In this document: piece after piece, positions 17,600-28,528 of the stretch
Position numbering within the stretch: the stretch's first letter is position 1
Layout of the letters: every line of letters begins with the position of its first letter
Source: Methylobacterium sp. BTF04
Lineage (GTDB): Bacteria; Pseudomonadota; Alphaproteobacteria; Rhizobiales; Beijerinckiaceae
Length of the DNA: 64,000 bases
Assembly: GCF_010692745.1 (NCBI RefSeq)
Contig: NZ_JAAHTB010000010.1
Location: 1 to 64,000 of the forward strand
Direction of reading: 5' to 3'
Program-made: the position numbers and the translations under genes
Notes under the pieces: generated by a model
Told to the model about the DNA's origin: nothing
Database searches by the model: none
The model's input: only the letters and a program-made list of their open reading frames with translations

Positions 17600-18055
17600 A
17601 TGAGTCAGCGCCTTGATTACCAGTCCAGGTCGCCGGCCGGTATGAAGGCACTTGGCGAGGTCTACGCCTATGTTGCCGGGTGTGGGCTTGAGAAGCCTCT
17701 GATGGACCTTGTCTATCTGCGCGCGTCGCAGATCAACGGCTGCACCTATTGCATCGACACGCATGCCAAAGACCTGCTCGGGGCGGGCACTCCCGCTCGG
17801 AAGCTGCTGCTGCTGTCGTCCTGGCGAGAAGCAAGCCCATGGTTCACGCCTCGGGAGCAGGCCGCTCTGTCTTGGACCGAGGCCGTCACCGAAGTCGCGA
17901 CGAGCCATGTCCCCGACGCCGCGTTCCAGGCCGCGAGGACGCAGTTCGACGAAAAAGAAATGGCCGATCTAACAATTGGCATTGGTCTGATCAATACTTA
18001 CAACCGTATCGCGATCAGCTTCCGGCGCAGCCCCACCGCTCCTCTAAAAGCATAG
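17600..18055 (+). CDS. AhpD-like carboxymuconolactone decarboxylase family protein
   Basis: 151 residues with the alkylhydroperoxidase motif: Cys48, Cys51 and His55 in INGCTYCIDTHAKD. The small helical family uses the CxxC pair as a thiol peroxidase. It lies 17 bases after the cupin gene and completes the peroxide-linked set with the catalase-like protein. Confidence 0.85.
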   Translation: MSQRLDYQSRSPAGMKALGEVYAYVAGCGLEKPLMDLVYLRASQINGCTYCIDTHAKDLLGAGTPARKLLLLSSWREASPWFTPREQAALSWTEAVTEVATSHVPDAAFQAARTQFDEKEMADLTIGIGLINTYNRIAISFRRSPTAPLKA

Positions 18056-18392
18056 ACTGCCCGGACTAAATCTACGGCAACTGCCACCAAGCCGAACGTT
18101 TATGGTCTCGGCTCAAGAAGTGGCTCTCCATCACAACGCGATACAAAAAACAGCTCGCCGCCTCACGGGCGTCAGTTGTCTCACAGCCGCGTACGATTGA
18201 ATGGGACTCACTTTGTTTGATCCCAGGGTCGCCAGTGCTCATCGGATCTTGCGAGGGAAAATCCGATCGCGGCGGCGCCGGTGAGGCCGGTCGCGCGATT
18301 GCAGGCCCGTTGCTCGGCGACGGCGGTGCTGCACTGCGGGAACGCGTGGGCGCTCCGGCGGTTCGGCTTCTGAGAGAGTGGAGCCGACCCCC
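18056..18392. other. Intergenic region upstream of poxB
   Basis: 337 bases without a recognisable gene, presumably carrying the poxB promoter. GGAAC at about 18339, spaced 16 nt from GGTT, is a poor match to the general-stress promoter. Nothing firmer is seen. Confidence 0.35.
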
Positions 18393-20153
18393 ATGAAAAT
18401 CGTCAACGTCGCCGACCTCATCGTCGAGACCCTCAGCCAGGCGGGGGTTCAGCGCATCTACGGCCTCGTGGGAGACAGCCTCAACGCGCTCACCGAATCC
18501 CTGCGGGTCCGCGAGACCATCGACTGGGTGCATGTCCGCCACGAGGAGGTCGCCGCCTTCGCCGCGGGTGCCGAGAGCCAGATCACCGGAGAACTCGCCG
18601 TCTGCGCCGGCTCCTGCGGCCCGGGCAACCTCCACCTCATCAACGGCCTGTTCGATTGCCATCGCTCGCGGACCCCGGTCCTGGCGATCGCCGCGCATAT
18701 CCCGTCCGCCGAGATCGGCTCGGGGTATTTCCAGGAGACGCATCCGCAGGACCTGTTTCGCGAATGCAGCCATTATTGCGAGATGGTCTCCGATCCGGCG
18801 CAGCTTCCCCAGGTGCTGGAGAGCGCCATGCGGGCGGCCATCGGCCTGCGCGGCGTCGCCGTGGTGGTGATCCCCGGCGACGTGGCCCTGATGGATGCGC
18901 CGAGCCGGGGCATCGCGCCCAATTCCGGCCTGATCCCGCAGAAGCCGATGGTGCGGCCGGCCACCCGCGAACTCGACGCATTGGCCGACCTCCTCAACGG
19001 ATCGGGCAAGGTGACGCTGTTCTGCGGCCGGGGCTGCGCCGGAGCCCACACCGAACTTCTGCAGCTCGCCGAGGCCCTGAAGAGCCCCATCGTCCACGCC
19101 CTCGGTGGCAAGGAATTCGTCGAGTACGACAACCCCTACGATGTCGGCATGACCGGGTTGATCGGCTTCTCGTCGGGCTACGCCGCGATGATGGGCTGCG
19201 ACACCCTGCTGATGCTCGGCACCGACTTTCCGTACCGCCAGTTCTTCCCCACCGATGCCAGGATCGCCCAGGTCGACATCCGCCCCGAACAGCTCGGGCG
19301 GCGGTGCAAGCTCGACCTCGGCCTCGTCGGCGACGTGAAGGACACCATCGCGGCGCTGATGCCGAAGCTCACGGTCAAGCACGACCGCAAGCATCTCGAC
19401 GCCGCGCTGAAGCACTATGCCAAGGCGCGCGAGGAGCTGGACGACCTCGCCACCGGCGCTCCGAAGAAGAGCTGGTTCGGCTTGAAATCCGAAAAACCCC
19501 CGATCCACCCGCAATACCTCACCCGGATCCTGAGCGAGGCGGCCACCGAGGATGCGATCTTCACCGCCGATGTCGGCACCCCGACGATCTGGGCGGCGCG
19601 CTACCTCAAGATGAACGGCAAGCGCCGCCTGCTCGGCTCCTGGGTCCATGGCTCGATGGCCAATGCCATGGCGCAAGGCATCGGCGCACAGGCGTCACAG
19701 CCGAACCGGCAGGTGGTGTCGCTGTCGGGCGATGGCGGGTTCACCATGCTGATGGGCGACCTGCTGACCCTGCGCCAGGAGAAGCTGCCCCTGAAGGTGG
19801 TGGTCTTCAACAACGGCACACTCGGCTTCGTCGAGATGGAGATGAAGGCCGCCGGCTACCTCGAGACCGGGGTCGCCCTCGACAACCCGGACTTCGCCGC
19901 CATGGCGCGGGCGGCCGGCCTCTTCGCCATTCGCGTCGAGGACCCGGCCGAGCTGGAGGCGGCCGTCGCAGAGGTCCTGGCCCATGACGGGCCGGCGCTC
20001 CTCGACGTGGTGGTGGCCCGCCAGGAATTGTCGATGCCACCCAAAATTGACGGCCAGCAGGTCAAGGGTTTTAGTCTTTACGTCCTGCGCGCCGTCATGA
20101 GCGGGCGGGGAGATTCGGTGCTCGATCTCGCCAAGACGAACCTGCTTCGCTAA
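18393..20153 (+). CDS. poxB: Pyruvate dehydrogenase (quinone) / pyruvate oxidase
   Basis: 586-residue ThDP- and FAD-dependent enzyme that decarboxylates pyruvate to acetate and CO2 and passes electrons to the quinone pool. Three domains are seen: the PYR half with the catalytic Glu in [12 protein letters not shown] (about residue 50), a central FAD-type domain, and the PP half with the ThDP motif [11 protein letters not shown]...NN. The C-terminus ([20 protein letters not shown] ... DLAKTNLLR) matches the lipid-binding tail of E. coli PoxB, which supports the quinone-linked form over other ThDP enzymes. It precedes lutABC on the same strand, suggesting a shared lactate-to-pyruvate-to-acetate route. 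Confidence 0.85.
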   Translation: MKIVNVADLIVETLSQAGVQRIYGLVGDSLNALTESLRVRETIDWVHVRHEEVAAFAAGAESQITGELAVCAGSCGPGNLHLINGLFDCHRSRTPVLAIAAHIPSAEIGSGYFQETHPQDLFRECSHYCEMVSDPAQLPQVLESAMRAAIGLRGVAVVVIPGDVALMDAPSRGIAPNSGLIPQKPMVRPATRELDALADLLNGSGKVTLFCGRGCAGAHTELLQLAEALKSPIVHALGGKEFVEYDNPYDVGMTGLIGFSSGYAAMMGCDTLLMLGTDFPYRQFFPTDARIAQVDIRPEQLGRRCKLDLGLVGDVKDTIAALMPKLTVKHDRKHLDAALKHYAKAREELDDLATGAPKKSWFGLKSEKPPIHPQYLTRILSEAATEDAIFTADVGTPTIWAARYLKMNGKRRLLGSWVHGSMANAMAQGIGAQASQPNRQVVSLSGDGGFTMLMGDLLTLRQEKLPLKVVVFNNGTLGFVEMEMKAAGYLETGVALDNPDFAAMARAAGLFAIRVEDPAELEAAVAEVLAHDGPALLDVVVARQELSMPPKIDGQQVKGFSLYVLRAVMSGRGDSVLDLAKTNLLR

Positions 20154-20229
20154 AGCGGACTCGAGTTTCGAACGTTTCCAAGCAGCCGGCCTCTGCCGAT
20201 GGCGGCTGCGACGACAAAAGAAAAACGCC

Positions 20230-20973
20230 ATGCGCATCGGGCTGTTCGTGCCGTGCTACGTCGACGCCTTCGAGCCGGAGGTGGGGATCGCCACGCTGGA
20301 ATTGCTGGAGCGCTTCGGCCTCGACGTCCACTACCCGTACGACCAGACCTGCTGCGGCCAGCCGATGACCAATACCGGCTGCCATGCCGAGGCCGCGGCC
20401 ACAGAGGCCCTGTTCGTCAAGAACTTCGCCCCGTTCGACTATATCGTCGCCCCGTCCGGCTCATGCGTGCATCAGGTGCGCGAACACCTCACCGCGATCC
20501 CGCAGACGGACGAGGTGAAGGCGGTGCGCGCCAAGACCTACGAACTCGTGGAATTCCTGCACGACGTGCTCCAGGTCGCGGAGTTTCCCTGGGCCGAGTT
20601 CCCGCACAAGGTCGGCTATCACAACAATTGCAACGCCCTGCGCGGCATCCATCACGGCCGGCCGTCCGAGCTGAACGCGCCGTATTATTCGAAGCCCCTC
20701 GACCTCCTCGCCAAGGTCAAGGGCATCGAGATCGTGACCGCGTCCCGCCCCGACGAGTGCTGCGGCTTCGGCGGCACCTTCTCGGTGTTCGAGCCGGCGG
20801 TGTCGGCCAAGATGGGCTACGACAAGGTCGCCGACCACAGCCAGGCCGGCGCCGAATACGTGGTCTCGGCCGATTCCTCCTGCATGATGCACCAGAAGGG
20901 CTGCGCCGCGCGGATCGGCGTGCCGCTCAAGTTCATCCACATCGCCCGCATCCTCAATGGAGCGACCGCATGA
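20230..20973 (+). CDS. lutA: L-lactate oxidation complex subunit LutA
   Basis: 247 residues made of two CCG-type Fe-S/cofactor domains: TCCGQPMTNTG (about residue 40) and ECCGFGGTF (about 176), as in LutA/YkgE and GlpC. Together with LutB and LutC it oxidises L-lactate to pyruvate in a cytochrome-independent manner. Its stop overlaps the lutB start (ATGA). Confidence 0.9.
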   Translation: MRIGLFVPCYVDAFEPEVGIATLELLERFGLDVHYPYDQTCCGQPMTNTGCHAEAAATEALFVKNFAPFDYIVAPSGSCVHQVREHLTAIPQTDEVKAVRAKTYELVEFLHDVLQVAEFPWAEFPHKVGYHNNCNALRGIHHGRPSELNAPYYSKPLDLLAKVKGIEIVTASRPDECCGFGGTFSVFEPAVSAKMGYDKVADHSQAGAEYVVSADSSCMMHQKGCAARIGVPLKFIHIARILNGATA

Positions 20974-22514
20974 CGAACGCGGATCAGTCGGGGCTGCGCG
21001 AGCCCGCCGCCGAGAGCGATCGCGGCCAGGACGGCCGCCCCCTCCAGCACGCCGAGGCCGCCACCCAGCCGGTGGCGGTGAAGGCCCCCCGCGAGGCCCA
21101 GCCGCGCGGCGCCAAGATTCGCGGCGACCGGCCCATCGATCAGGCCGAGGCCGCCGAGCGCTTCCTCGCGGCGCCCCTGCACCAGAAGGCGCATGACGCC
21201 CGTCTGTGGGATCTGCGGAGCAAACGCGACACCGCCGCCTTCGGCATCCCCGAATGGGAGGAGCTGCGGGAGCTGGCCTCGCAGATCAAGACGCACACGC
21301 TGGCGAACCTCGATCGCTACCTTTTGGAATTCGAGGCCAACGCCAAGGCCAACGGCGTCCATGTCCATTGGGCGGCGGACGGGGCAGACCACAACCGCAT
21401 CGTCCACGGCATCCTCAAGGATCACGGCGCCAAGACGCTGATCAAGTCGAAGTCGATGCTCACCGAGGAATGCGGCTTCCGGCATTACATGGCCGGCACC
21501 GGCATCGAGGTGATCGAGACCGATCTCGGCGAGCGAATCCAGCAGCTCGACAACGAGGAGCCGAGCCACGTGGTGGTGCCGGCGGTGCACAAGACCCGCC
21601 TCGACGTGGCGGAAGTCTTCGCCAAGACCATGGGCACCGACCCCGAGAACGACGACGTGCATTACCTGGCCGAGAGCCAGCGCATGCACACCCGGCCCCT
21701 GATCCTGAATGCGGATGCGGGGATGACCGGCTGCAACTTCGCCATCGCGGAGACCGGCACCGTCGTCACCTGCACCAACGAGGGCAATGCCGACCTGTCG
21801 GGCAATGTCCCCAAGCTCCAGATCCACTCCATCGGCATCGAGAAACTGATCCCGAAGATCGAGCATCTCGGCGTCTTCATCCGCCTGCTGTCGCGCTCGG
21901 CACTGGGCTCGCCGATCACCCAGTACACCTCGCATTTCCGCGCCCCGCGCGACGGCACCGAAATGCACATGGTGCTGGTGGATAACGGCCGCTCCGAACG
22001 CCTCGGGATGGAGGAGTTCTGGACCTCGCTCAAATGCATCCGCTGCGGCGCCTGCATGAATACCTGCCCGGTCTACCGGCGCTCGGGCGGGCTTTCCTAC
22101 GGGGCGACCTATTCGGGCCCGATCGGGCTGATCATCGATCCGACCTTCAACAAGCGGAAGTATTCCACCCTGCCGTTCTCCTCGACCATGAACGGCTCCT
22201 GCACCAACGTCTGCCCGGTGAAGATCAACATCCACGAGCAGATCTTCGCGTGGCGCAAGGTCCTGGCCGAGGAACACCAGATCCCCTTGCTCAAGCAGGG
22301 CATGATGAAGGCGGCCGGGCAGGTGCTGAGCCGGCCGGCGACCTATCGCGCCGCCATCGGGGCCGCCGATTCCGCCCTGAAGGTGCTGCCGCGCTTTGCC
22401 GTCTACAATCCGCTCAACACCTGGGGCAAAGGCCGCGAGATGCCCGACAGCCCGCGCCAGACCTTCCACAGCTGGTACAAACAAAACCGCATGAAGAAGG
22501 ACGGCGCCCGATGA
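20970..22514 (+). CDS. lutB: L-lactate oxidation iron-sulfur protein LutB
   Basis: 514 residues. The start in the ATGA overlap with lutA is preferred to the much longer open frame. After a hydrophilic Ala/Arg-rich leader of about 50 residues comes the LUD domain, then a ferredoxin-like centre CIRCGACMNTCP (about 355) and NGSCTNVCPVKI (about 410). It is longer at the N-terminus than typical LutB (about 475 residues). It ends in another ATGA overlap, with lutC. Confidence 0.9.
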   Translation: MTNADQSGLREPAAESDRGQDGRPLQHAEAATQPVAVKAPREAQPRGAKIRGDRPIDQAEAAERFLAAPLHQKAHDARLWDLRSKRDTAAFGIPEWEELRELASQIKTHTLANLDRYLLEFEANAKANGVHVHWAADGADHNRIVHGILKDHGAKTLIKSKSMLTEECGFRHYMAGTGIEVIETDLGERIQQLDNEEPSHVVVPAVHKTRLDVAEVFAKTMGTDPENDDVHYLAESQRMHTRPLILNADAGMTGCNFAIAETGTVVTCTNEGNADLSGNVPKLQIHSIGIEKLIPKIEHLGVFIRLLSRSALGSPITQYTSHFRAPRDGTEMHMVLVDNGRSERLGMEEFWTSLKCIRCGACMNTCPVYRRSGGLSYGATYSGPIGLIIDPTFNKRKYSTLPFSSTMNGSCTNVCPVKINIHEQIFAWRKVLAEEHQIPLLKQGMMKAAGQVLSRPATYRAAIGAADSALKVLPRFAVYNPLNTWGKGREMPDSPRQTFHSWYKQNRMKKDGAR

Positions 22515-23125
22515 GCGCCCGCGAGGACACCCTCGCCCGCATCGCCCAGAACCGTCCGAAGGGGGACCACGCCCTGCCCGTCGTGCCGAATTTCGCGCCA
22601 CTGGTCGGCGACGATCTGGAGGCCGAATTCGGCGAGCGCCTGAAGCGCATGGGCGGGCGGATCGCGGTCCCGGTGCCGGGCGAGGACCCCTTCGCCGCCG
22701 TGCGCGAGCGCCTCGACGGCGCCGCCGTGATCGCCTCGGCGGTGCCCGAGATTTCCGGCAACCGCGATCTCGCCCAGGTCGCGCGGCCGCAGGACCTCGC
22801 CGATGTCGACGTCGCCATCGTCCGGGCGGTGTTCGGTGTCGCCGAGACCGGCTCCGTGCTGTTCACTCAACGGGAGTTGCAGGTGAATGCGGTGGCGTAT
22901 CTCGCGCAGCACTTGGTGGTGCTGCTCGACCCCGCCGACATCCTGGTGAACATCCAGGCGGCCTATCGCCGGGCGGATTTCGCCCAGGCCGCCTATGCGG
23001 TGCTGCATACCGGCCCGTCGGCCACCGCCGATATCGAGGGCGTGCTGATCCATGGCGCGCAAGGCGTGCGCTCGCTGACGGTGATCCTCTGCCCGCGCGG
23101 AACGACCGAAAACGCGACGGCGTGA
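22511..23125 (+). CDS. lutC: Lactate utilisation protein LutC
   Basis: 204 residues with an LUD domain containing GVAETGSVLF, NAVAYLAQHLVVLLDPADI and the terminal GPSATADIEGVLIHGAQG, all typical of LutC/YkgG. The third member of the tightly overlapping lutABC operon. No GntR-type lutR is present nearby. Confidence 0.9.
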   Translation: MSAREDTLARIAQNRPKGDHALPVVPNFAPLVGDDLEAEFGERLKRMGGRIAVPVPGEDPFAAVRERLDGAAVIASAVPEISGNRDLAQVARPQDLADVDVAIVRAVFGVAETGSVLFTQRELQVNAVAYLAQHLVVLLDPADILVNIQAAYRRADFAQAAYAVLHTGPSATADIEGVLIHGAQGVRSLTVILCPRGTTENATA

Positions 23126-23195
23126 ATTCCGCGGGAACCCGGGATCGGGCGCGCTCTTTGCTAGGCAAACCGCGACCCGACGCTCAGGAGATCCG

Positions 23196-24056
23196 ATGCG
23201 CTACACCCTCGGCTGCAGCCTGTCCTACAACATCCTTTCGGACACGACCTTCATCTTCAACCTCGAAGTGGCGCGGCTGAAGAGCGTCGAGATTCTCAGC
23301 GAGACCTTGACGCTCAATCCCAACCTCAACCGCGACGTCTACGTCACGCCCGATCTCCAAAACCGTTATCTCGGCGTCAACGTGCCGATGGGGCAGTTCT
23401 CGCTGGAGTACAACGCCGAGGTCGAACTCACCGTCCACCGGGCCGATCCGGCGACCATCAACGAGACCCCGATCTCGCGGTTGCCCCTCGACATCCTGCC
23501 GTTCCTGCTGCCGAGCCGCTTCGTCTCGTCCGACCGGCTGACGCCCTTCGCCCAGGCCGAGTTCGGGGCGATGCCCAAGGGGCACCAGCGCGTCAACGCG
23601 ATCTGCAACTGGATTCACGCCCATCTCACCTACCAGCCCGGCACCAGCGACGGCGAGACGACGGCGGACGAGAGCCTGCTGAAGCGCGCCGGCGTCTGCC
23701 GCGACTTCGCGCATATCGGCACCGCCTTCTGCCGCGCCCTCGGCATCCCCGCCCGCTTCGTCTCCTGCTACGCCCACGGCCTGGTGCCGAGCGACTTCCA
23801 CGCGGTGTTCGAGGCCTATCTCGATGGGCGCTGGTGGCTGTTCGACGCCACGCGGCAGGCCGATCTCGACGGCCTGGTGCGCATCGGCGTCGGCCGGGAT
23901 GCCGCCGAGATCGCGTTCTCGACGCCCTACGGCAACATGCAGCCGATCAACCAGCAGATCCGCATCGTCCGCTCGGACGGGCTCGGCAGCCCGCCCCAGC
24001 GCACCATCGACGCGATCTCGACGGAATTGCCGGCGCCGCATGCGGGCGCCGCGTGA
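23196..24056 (+). CDS. Transglutaminase-like domain protein
   Basis: 286 residues. An N-terminal beta-rich region is followed by the transglutaminase-like core: Cys in KRAGVCRDFAHIGTAFCRAL, His in SDFHAVFEAYLDGRWWLFDA, and Asp in FDATRQAD, giving a plausible Cys-His-Asp triad. Such bacterial proteins act as peptidases or peptide modifiers; the substrate is unknown. A single gene on its own promoter, 70 bases after lutC. Confidence 0.8.
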   Translation: MRYTLGCSLSYNILSDTTFIFNLEVARLKSVEILSETLTLNPNLNRDVYVTPDLQNRYLGVNVPMGQFSLEYNAEVELTVHRADPATINETPISRLPLDILPFLLPSRFVSSDRLTPFAQAEFGAMPKGHQRVNAICNWIHAHLTYQPGTSDGETTADESLLKRAGVCRDFAHIGTAFCRALGIPARFVSCYAHGLVPSDFHAVFEAYLDGRWWLFDATRQADLDGLVRIGVGRDAAEIAFSTPYGNMQPINQQIRIVRSDGLGSPPQRTIDAISTELPAPHAGAA

Positions 24057-24212
24057 CGGGAGCCTGCGATCACAGGATCGGGTGACTGGTCTCGGCCGGT
24101 TGCCTGAACCGCCGTTTCCGCGGCAAGCTGCAGGCCCGATGCGGGGTTTCTCTTCTGTCGGGGGAGGGGAGTTTCGCACAACGCGCTCGATCGTGAGGAA
24201 GGCGAACGCGCC

Positions 24213-25595
24213 ATGGCCTATCGCCACGTGGTCGGCCCCAGAACCCACGTCTTCGCCGACCTGCCGACCCTGATGGCCAAGGCGACGCCGGTCCGCTCCG
24301 GCGACCGGCTCGCCGGCATCGCGGCGGACTCGGCGGAGGAGGGGATGGCGGCGCGCTGGTGCCTCGCCGACGTGCCGCTGCGCGACATCCTGGCGAGACC
24401 CCTGATCCCGTACGAGGACGACGACGTCACGCGGCTCATCCTCGACACGCACGATGCGGCGGCCTTCGCCGCAGTCGCGCACCTCACGGTGGGGGATTTT
24501 CGCGAGTTCCTGCTCATGGCGTCGCCCGAGACGCTGACGCGGCTGGCGCCCGGCATCACGCCGGAGATCGCAGCCGCCGTCTCCAAGATCATGCGCAACC
24601 AGGACCTGATCCTGGTCGCCCGCAAGTGCCGGGTGGTGACCCGGTTCCGCAACACCATCGGCCTGCCGGGGCGCCTCGCCGTGCGGCTGCAGCCGAACCA
24701 CCCGACGGACGACGCCGCCGGTATCACCGCCTCGATCATCGACGGCCTGTCCTATGGCTGCGGCGATGCGGTGATCGGGCTCAACCCCGCCTCGGACTCG
24801 GTCTCGACGCTGAGCGGCCTGCTCCACCTCTTCGACGACCTGATCCAGCGTCTCGCCATCCCGACGCAAGGGTGCATCCTCACCCACGTCACCACCACGA
24901 TCGAGGCGATGAACCGGGGCCTGCCGGTGGACCTCGTGTTCCAGTCGATCGCCGGGACGCAGGGCGCCAATGCGAGCTTCGGCGTCACCCTGCCGATCCT
25001 GAAGGAGGCGCACGAAGCCGCCCTCGCGCTCAAGCGCGGGACGTTGGGCGACAACGTGATGTATTTCGAGACCGGGCAGGGCTCGGCGCTCTCGGCCGGC
25101 CAGCATCACGGCATCGACCAGCAGACCCTGGAAGCGCGGGCCTATGCGGTGGCGCGGCCGTTCCGTCCGCTCCTCGTCAACACGGTGGTGGGCTTCATCG
25201 GCCCGGAATACCTCTACGACGGCAAGGAGATCATCCGCGCCGGCCTGGAGGACCATTTCTGCGGCAAGCTGATGGGCGTGCCCCTCGGCTGCGACGTCTG
25301 CTACACCAACCATGCCGAGGCCGATCAGAACGACATGGATACCCTGCTGACCCTGCTGGGCGCGGCCGGCTGCAACTTCATCATGGGCGTTCCCGGCGCC
25401 GACGACGTGATGCTGAACTACCAATCCACCTCGTTCCACGACTCGCTCTACCTGCGCGAGGTACTCGGCCTGAAGCGCGCCCCGGAATTCGAGGCGTGGC
25501 TGGAGACGATCGGCCTCACCGATGCGGACGGCACGCTGCTGCCGCAGGGGCCGAGCGCCCGCCTCATCGCCGCCGCGCCGGGGCTCGCCGCATGA
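24213..25595 (+). CDS. eutB: Ethanolamine ammonia-lyase large subunit
   Basis: 460 residues, close to the usual 453. It forms the TIM barrel that binds ethanolamine. Recognisable blocks include YGCGDAVIGLNPASDS, IPTQGCILTHVTT, FETGQGSALSAGQHHGIDQQ and TNHAEADQND. With EutC and adenosylcobalamin it converts ethanolamine to acetaldehyde and ammonia. No microcompartment or reactivase (eutA) gene is nearby, so this is a minimal system. The stop overlaps eutC (ATGA). Confidence 0.95.
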   Translation: MAYRHVVGPRTHVFADLPTLMAKATPVRSGDRLAGIAADSAEEGMAARWCLADVPLRDILARPLIPYEDDDVTRLILDTHDAAAFAAVAHLTVGDFREFLLMASPETLTRLAPGITPEIAAAVSKIMRNQDLILVARKCRVVTRFRNTIGLPGRLAVRLQPNHPTDDAAGITASIIDGLSYGCGDAVIGLNPASDSVSTLSGLLHLFDDLIQRLAIPTQGCILTHVTTTIEAMNRGLPVDLVFQSIAGTQGANASFGVTLPILKEAHEAALALKRGTLGDNVMYFETGQGSALSAGQHHGIDQQTLEARAYAVARPFRPLLVNTVVGFIGPEYLYDGKEIIRAGLEDHFCGKLMGVPLGCDVCYTNHAEADQNDMDTLLTLLGAAGCNFIMGVPGADDVMLNYQSTSFHDSLYLREVLGLKRAPEFEAWLETIGLTDADGTLLPQGPSARLIAAAPGLAA

Positions 25596-26398
25596 GCGGC
25601 CGGGATGGCTCCGGTGAAGACCCCTGGGCCAGCCTCGCCCGCCTCACCCCCGCCCGGATCGGCCTCGGCCGGGTCGGGTCCGGGCTGCCCACACGGGAGG
25701 TTCTGCGCTTCGGCCTCGCCCATGCCCAGGCCCGGGATGCGGTCCATACGCCGCTGGATGCCGAGGCCGTCGCCGCCGGCATCGCCGAACTCGGATTCGC
25801 GACCCTGGCGGTCGCTTCGGCGGCGCCGGACCGGGCCACCTATCTGCGCCGGCCCGATCTCGGCCGCGCCTTGAGCGAGGACGATCGCGCACGCCTCGCG
25901 GCCGCTTCAGGGGAGCCGGTGGACCTCGCCATCGTCGTCGCCGACGGCCTCTCGGCCCGGGCGGTCCATGAGGGCGCGGCGGGCTTACTCGCGGCGTTCC
26001 AACCGCATATCGCCCACGCATCGTGGCGTCTCGCCCCGGTGGTGGTGGCGACCCAGGCCCGCGTGGCCCTCGGCGACGGGATCGGTGCCGCCTTGAAGGC
26101 CCGGGCGGTGCTGATGGTCATCGGCGAGCGGCCGGGCCTGTCCTCCCCGGACAGCCTCGGCCTCTACCTCACCCTGAACCCGCGGGTCGGCCGCTCGGAT
26201 GCCGAGCGCAACTGCATCTCGAACGTCCGGCCCGCCGGGCTCTCGCACGATCTCGCCGCCTACAAGCTCGACTGGCTGCTGCACCAGGCCTTCGCCCGCG
26301 GTATCACCGGGGTGAACCTCAAGGACGGCAGTGGCCCCGCGCTCGCCACCGCCCCGGCCTCGGCCGCGCTCGCCGAAACCCCTTCCCAAAAACCCTGA
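25592..26398 (+). CDS. eutC: Ethanolamine ammonia-lyase small subunit
   Basis: 268 residues. Starts in an ATGA overlap with eutB; the longer open frame upstream is a shadow of eutB. Family blocks: TPARIGLGRVGSGLPTREVL near the N-terminus, VIGERPGLSSPDSLGLYLTL, and NCISNVRPAGL. It contributes the cobalamin-binding part of the enzyme. Confidence 0.95.
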   Translation: MSGRDGSGEDPWASLARLTPARIGLGRVGSGLPTREVLRFGLAHAQARDAVHTPLDAEAVAAGIAELGFATLAVASAAPDRATYLRRPDLGRALSEDDRARLAAASGEPVDLAIVVADGLSARAVHEGAAGLLAAFQPHIAHASWRLAPVVVATQARVALGDGIGAALKARAVLMVIGERPGLSSPDSLGLYLTLNPRVGRSDAERNCISNVRPAGLSHDLAAYKLDWLLHQAFARGITGVNLKDGSGPALATAPASAALAETPSQKP

Positions 26399-26797
26399 TA
26401 CTCAAATCGAAATCGCCGCCCTATCGTCTCTCCGGACCACGAGGTCCGTGCGCGAAAAGGGCATCCGATGGGGGGACGATCTCGCGGCGAACAGAGATTC
26501 GGTCGCGCCTGAAGACTCGGCGAGGCCGGGCAGAAGCGTGGCTGTGGCGGTGTCGCAACACCGCGAAACCATCCAGACTTTGCCTTGGGAGGCGCCTTCA
26601 TCCGCCGCGATCCCGCCATAAACCGGGGCCACCTCAGCAACCGCGGTAAACGATAGTCCCCCCAACGATTTACCGCCTGGTTTCGAGCAGTTCCGGGAAC
26701 GGGTTCGATGGCTCCGCACAGGGCCGCCGACGCGCTTTTCCCGAGGACCGCAGAGGCCCGCAATGGCGTAGCAGACCCAGGGGGGCGAGAGACACGC
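26399..26797. other. Intergenic region upstream of ilvD
   Basis: 399 bases without a gene. It contains a perfect 8-bp inverted repeat, GCGGTAAA (26643-26650) and TTTACCGC (26669-26676), around a C-rich loop, about 120 bases before the ilvD start. This could be an operator or part of a leader; nothing else is recognised. Confidence 0.4.

Positions 26798-28514
<1,717 letters not shown>

Positions 28515-28528
<14 letters not shown>

Noticed and set aside
20817-22601. 594-residue minus-strand frame opposite lutB
   Set aside because: No motifs; antisense to a gene with clear Fe-S motifs and operon overlaps.
24057-24212. Cobalamin riboswitch upstream of eutB
   Set aside because: The gap is only 156 bases and I could not find the conserved B12-box sequences or a convincing fold.
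23184-25439. 751-residue minus-strand frame opposite the transglutaminase-like and eutB genes
   Set aside because: Spans two real genes and has only biased charged composition.
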